DNA of 64,000 bases from Lachancea thermotolerans CBS 6340. Lineage: Eukaryota; Ascomycota; Saccharomycetes; Saccharomycetales; Saccharomycetaceae. Made by a program: the position numbers and the translations under genes. The notes below the pieces were generated by a model that ran no database searches, was not told where the DNA came from, and worked only from the letters and a program-made list of their open reading frames with translations. Shown one piece after another: positions 61,822-64,000 of this stretch (positions are counted from its first letter, which is position 1; every line of letters begins with the position of its first letter). The stretch is taken from NCBI RefSeq assembly GCF_000142805.1, contig NC_013081.1, positions 1,364,001-1,428,000 on the forward strand, in the 5' to 3' direction.

Positions 61822-63042
61822 TTACCTTCCTTTCACACGCCAATGATAGTCAGGTCTATGCAAGTGATTCCTCCCTGCCATTATCTCAGGCGTGCCAGTA
61901 ACTTTCTTTCCGTTCAAAACTTCCCTCACGCGTTGCTCAACTGCAGCATCAAACTCTTTGCGGTATTGGTACTTAATGACGGCCAATTCTGCTTCGTATT
62001 CGCCGGCTTGCCGCTCTAAAATATCACCAATGTTCATTAATTCCTTTTCATAATCCATCAAGTTATCTTCAAATCTTTCAAGCTGAAGGCTTTTTCTGGC
62101 AACTCGAAGCTGAGGGTCTTGTAGTAAAGAGTATGTGGAGGCGCGAGTTCGCAGGTTTGGGTCTATGCAGGACTCTATTAGTTTCTGTAGCTCGTCTGAA
62201 TAGTATTCCGGGATGCGGTCAAAGTTACCCGCTTTGATTTTCCTTTGGAGTTCGCTGTATGTTTTAGCCTGGAATGGGGGCCTCAACGTACACATTTCAT
62301 AGATCACGCAGCCCAAGGACCAAATATCACTTAGAGGTGAATAAGGCTGGTCCATCAAAACCTCTGGAGACATATAGTATGGCGTCCCCACGTATGTGGT
62401 GGCAAACTCTACACTTGCCCCTAGAGCCTTTGCAAGGCCAAAATCTCCCAACTTAACAGAAACTTTGCTATAGTCAAGAGTTTGGGGAGCTGCTAATGGA
62501 TCTGGAACCCTCTCTGTACTAAGAAATATGTTTCCAGGCTTTAGATCTCTGTGAATAACAATATTAGACCCTTTTACAGGAGGTTTCGTCCTGTCGTAGA
62601 TTGTTTCGAGCGGTGCAAGATCAGCTCCATAGTGGCAGCGGTACAACGCAATTAGGATCTGCACCATTATACTCCATACTATTTTTTCGGGTATATATTT
62701 TCGCTGCTTCTTAAAAAAGCTTATCATTTGCGAAAGATCCCCGTTACTGCAGTATTCCATGTAGAAGTACAGAACGTCCTTGTCTGAGTCCCATTCGTAA
62801 AACTCCACGATGTGTTCGTGCTTCAGCTGGCTTAAAATTGCGCATTCTGATATCAATTGTTGGCGCTCCTTAGAATTCATGTGTCCATATTTTATTTCCT
62901 TGCGAACCAAAACCTTGTTGGTTGGAAGGTGTATAACCTTACGGACGGAGCCGAACGAGCCCCTTCCAATTTCTTCAAGAACTTGATAGCTTCCCGTTCG
63001 GGGACCGGTATACTCCCGAAACTCCGGTCTTCTATTGTACAT
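61822..63042 (-). CDS. KIN3: NIMA-related protein kinase Kin3
   Basis: A 406-aa NEK-family kinase (S. cerevisiae Kin3 is 435 aa). The glycine loop is [13 protein letters not shown] (residues 23-35), the ATP-binding lysine is K48 in [10 protein letters not shown], the catalytic loop is [11 protein letters not shown], then DFGLAKALG and [15 protein letters not shown]. The C-terminal coiled coil ([20 protein letters not shown]) and the [10 protein letters not shown] and YHWRVKGR end match the S. cerevisiae protein. The S. cerevisiae kinase has an insertion before the DFG that is shorter here. ATG at 63042. Function in mitosis and chromosome segregation is known for the family. Confidence 0.95.
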   Translation of the reverse strand: MYNRRPEFREYTGPRTGSYQVLEEIGRGSFGSVRKVIHLPTNKVLVRKEIKYGHMNSKERQQLISECAILSQLKHEHIVEFYEWDSDKDVLYFYMEYCSNGDLSQMISFFKKQRKYIPEKIVWSIMVQILIALYRCHYGADLAPLETIYDRTKPPVKGSNIVIHRDLKPGNIFLSTERVPDPLAAPQTLDYSKVSVKLGDFGLAKALGASVEFATTYVGTPYYMSPEVLMDQPYSPLSDIWSLGCVIYEMCTLRPPFQAKTYSELQRKIKAGNFDRIPEYYSDELQKLIESCIDPNLRTRASTYSLLQDPQLRVARKSLQLERFEDNLMDYEKELMNIGDILERQAGEYEAELAVIKYQYRKEFDAAVEQRVREVLNGKKVTGTPEIMAGRNHLHRPDYHWRVKGR

Positions 63043-63207
63043 TGGTGGTGTTTCAAAGTCATTCCATAGTGAGCTGTGGGTAGGATACTGTCTGACTACC
63101 GATTTCGATTCACCGATCCAACCAGACCAGAGGAGAGGACGTCTGTTTTCAATTAACCCTTTGAGGCATACTCATATAGGTCATTCCATACGCCATAGAT
63201 TGGAATT

Positions 63208-64000
63208 TTATGCAGGCACAACAAAACCGCTCTTGTCAACGCGTTTGGGGTTGATTAGGGGCTTCTCGGCCCCCAATAGGCTGATATCATAGCAAAGCTG
63301 CCTTATTAACACAGAATCTGTTCCAACTTGCCCTTGCAGTGACCCTTCAGTCTGCCAGTTAGAACGCAAAAAATCTGCTACAGAGGATATGACGTCGTGA
63401 TAAGGTTCTGAGTCCCTTTGCAAAATTGCAGATGATATAAGAGCTTCTGAAGTAATGTCTTTCTTGGTTGAGCGCGGCGCGTATTCTGCATATCTTGTCA
63501 ATATTAATTTGAGAAATTTCAGAAAATCAATTTGAATAATCAAGCTGCTGCGGTAGACTGCAAATAGAGTTTTTGTTTTCTCCATGAATAGAGGATGAGA
63601 CACTATTTCTGTGGCTAAAGTTCCACAGGGCGGTAAAGAACATAACTTTGTAAACTTCGTAATGTAGTTACCAAACTTTGGCTCTTCTGAATAAAAGGTC
63701 CTCAAAAGTGCCTTTCGAGGAATCTGTATGCAAGCCTGGTCACAATGGATTAGTATGTCTGAAGAATCTTCTTTAACCTCAAAATTCTCGTGGATGGCAA
63801 ACAGAAAGCAGTGCAATAAAATTTCGGTACCACCCGTAATGAATTCAGGAATTTTCAAGAACCGTAGGGCAACATCGACAGCGCATGAAAGGAAGGGCTT
63901 TGTGAGCTCTTGCGACAGCTCGACACACAAGTTCAACGCTATTGACAGCATTGTTTTCGTGTACTTCTTTTTAGAGTCTCTTTCAAAGTGTTCTGTAAGC
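63208..64000 (-). CDS. CDC15: Mitotic exit network kinase Cdc15, C-terminal part (5' end outside window)
   Basis: The frame stays open through the right edge of the window (the last in-frame codons upstream of the first ATG at 63951 include LTEHFERDSKKKYTKT), so this is the C-terminal 264 or so residues of a larger protein. The kinase domain is not included. The helical, non-kinase C-terminal region has no motif I can name. The call rests mostly on position directly after KIN3 (YAR018C/YAR019C) and on general resemblance. Stop at 63208; the neighbouring KIN3 start is 63042, so both are transcribed leftward. Confidence 0.75.
   Translation of the reverse strand, partial: LTEHFERDSKKKYTKTMLSIALNLCVELSQELTKPFLSCAVDVALRFLKIPEFITGGTEILLHCFLFAIHENFEVKEDSSDILIHCDQACIQIPRKALLRTFYSEEPKFGNYITKFTKLCSLPPCGTLATEIVSHPLFMEKTKTLFAVYRSSLIIQIDFLKFLKLILTRYAEYAPRSTKKDITSEALISSAILQRDSEPYHDVISSVADFLRSNWQTEGSLQGQVGTDSVLIRQLCYDISLLGAEKPLINPKRVDKSGFVVPA

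Overview
This window is a stretch of nuclear chromosome from a budding yeast of the family Saccharomycetaceae. The genes are close-packed, nearly all lack introns, and are orthologs of Saccharomyces cerevisiae genes. Their order interleaves blocks that in S. cerevisiae lie on separate, duplicated chromosome segments: YJL/YKR (UTP10, GMH1, SPO14, GZF3/DAL80, DID2, CCT7, MDV1/CAF4, SPC34, KAE1, GAP1), YBR (RKM3, RPL4, HMT1), YGR/YOL (PEX8, PAC10, DSC2, YOL075C), YDL/YBR (YDL012C/YBR016W, SLX5, NOP1, TSC13, CDC7, ERP3, KAP104) and YAR (BUD14, ADE1, KIN3, CDC15). One gene stands where S. cerevisiae has duplicates (GZF3/DAL80, MDV1/CAF4, YDL012C/YBR016W). This is the pattern of a lineage that did not pass through the whole-genome duplication. 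A Lachancea-like species is my best guess from composition and order, but the genus is inference.

Layout. 0-4 kb: 3' part of UTP10, then GMH1. 4-7 kb: the least explained part, two minus-strand genes of unknown function (142 and 549 aa), one downstream of an ATGAGTTA repeat array and one downstream of a dense GATAAG cluster. 7.7-19.7 kb: SPO14, a GATA-factor gene, DID2, an aldo-keto reductase with a long TG repeat just before its start codon, and CCT7; much of 12.5-19 kb looks GC-rich. 20-27.7 kb: MDV1/CAF4, SPC34, KAE1, an intergenic region rich in CACGTG, and GAP1. 27.9-34 kb: RKM3, RPL4, HMT1, PEX8. 34-40 kb: DSC2, PAC10 and a full-size ABCG transporter. 40-50 kb: an unknown protein with a four-cysteine motif, an intron-containing CYSTM gene, an SLC35F6-like transporter, SLX5, intron-containing NOP1, an unknown possibly myristoylated protein, and TSC13. 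50-64 kb: CDC7, ERP3, DAL1, KAP104, BUD14, ADE1, KIN3 and the C-terminal part of CDC15, which runs off the window.

Shared themes. Nitrogen catabolite control recurs: a GZF3/DAL80-type GATA factor, the general amino-acid permease GAP1 and allantoinase DAL1 all have GATAAG clusters upstream, and so does the unknown 549-aa gene. RPL4 and NOP1 carry PAC- and RRPE-like growth-control motifs. RKM3 (ribosomal-protein lysine methyltransferase), HMT1 (arginine methyltransferase) and NOP1 (an RGG-rich protein and known Hmt1 substrate) are functionally related.

I found no tRNA, rRNA, transposon, LTR, CRISPR or centromere that I could support. Most of the window is ordinary, conserved yeast chromosome. 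The strongest leads are the 4-7 kb region, the CACGTG clusters and the unknown genes inserted between otherwise conserved neighbours.
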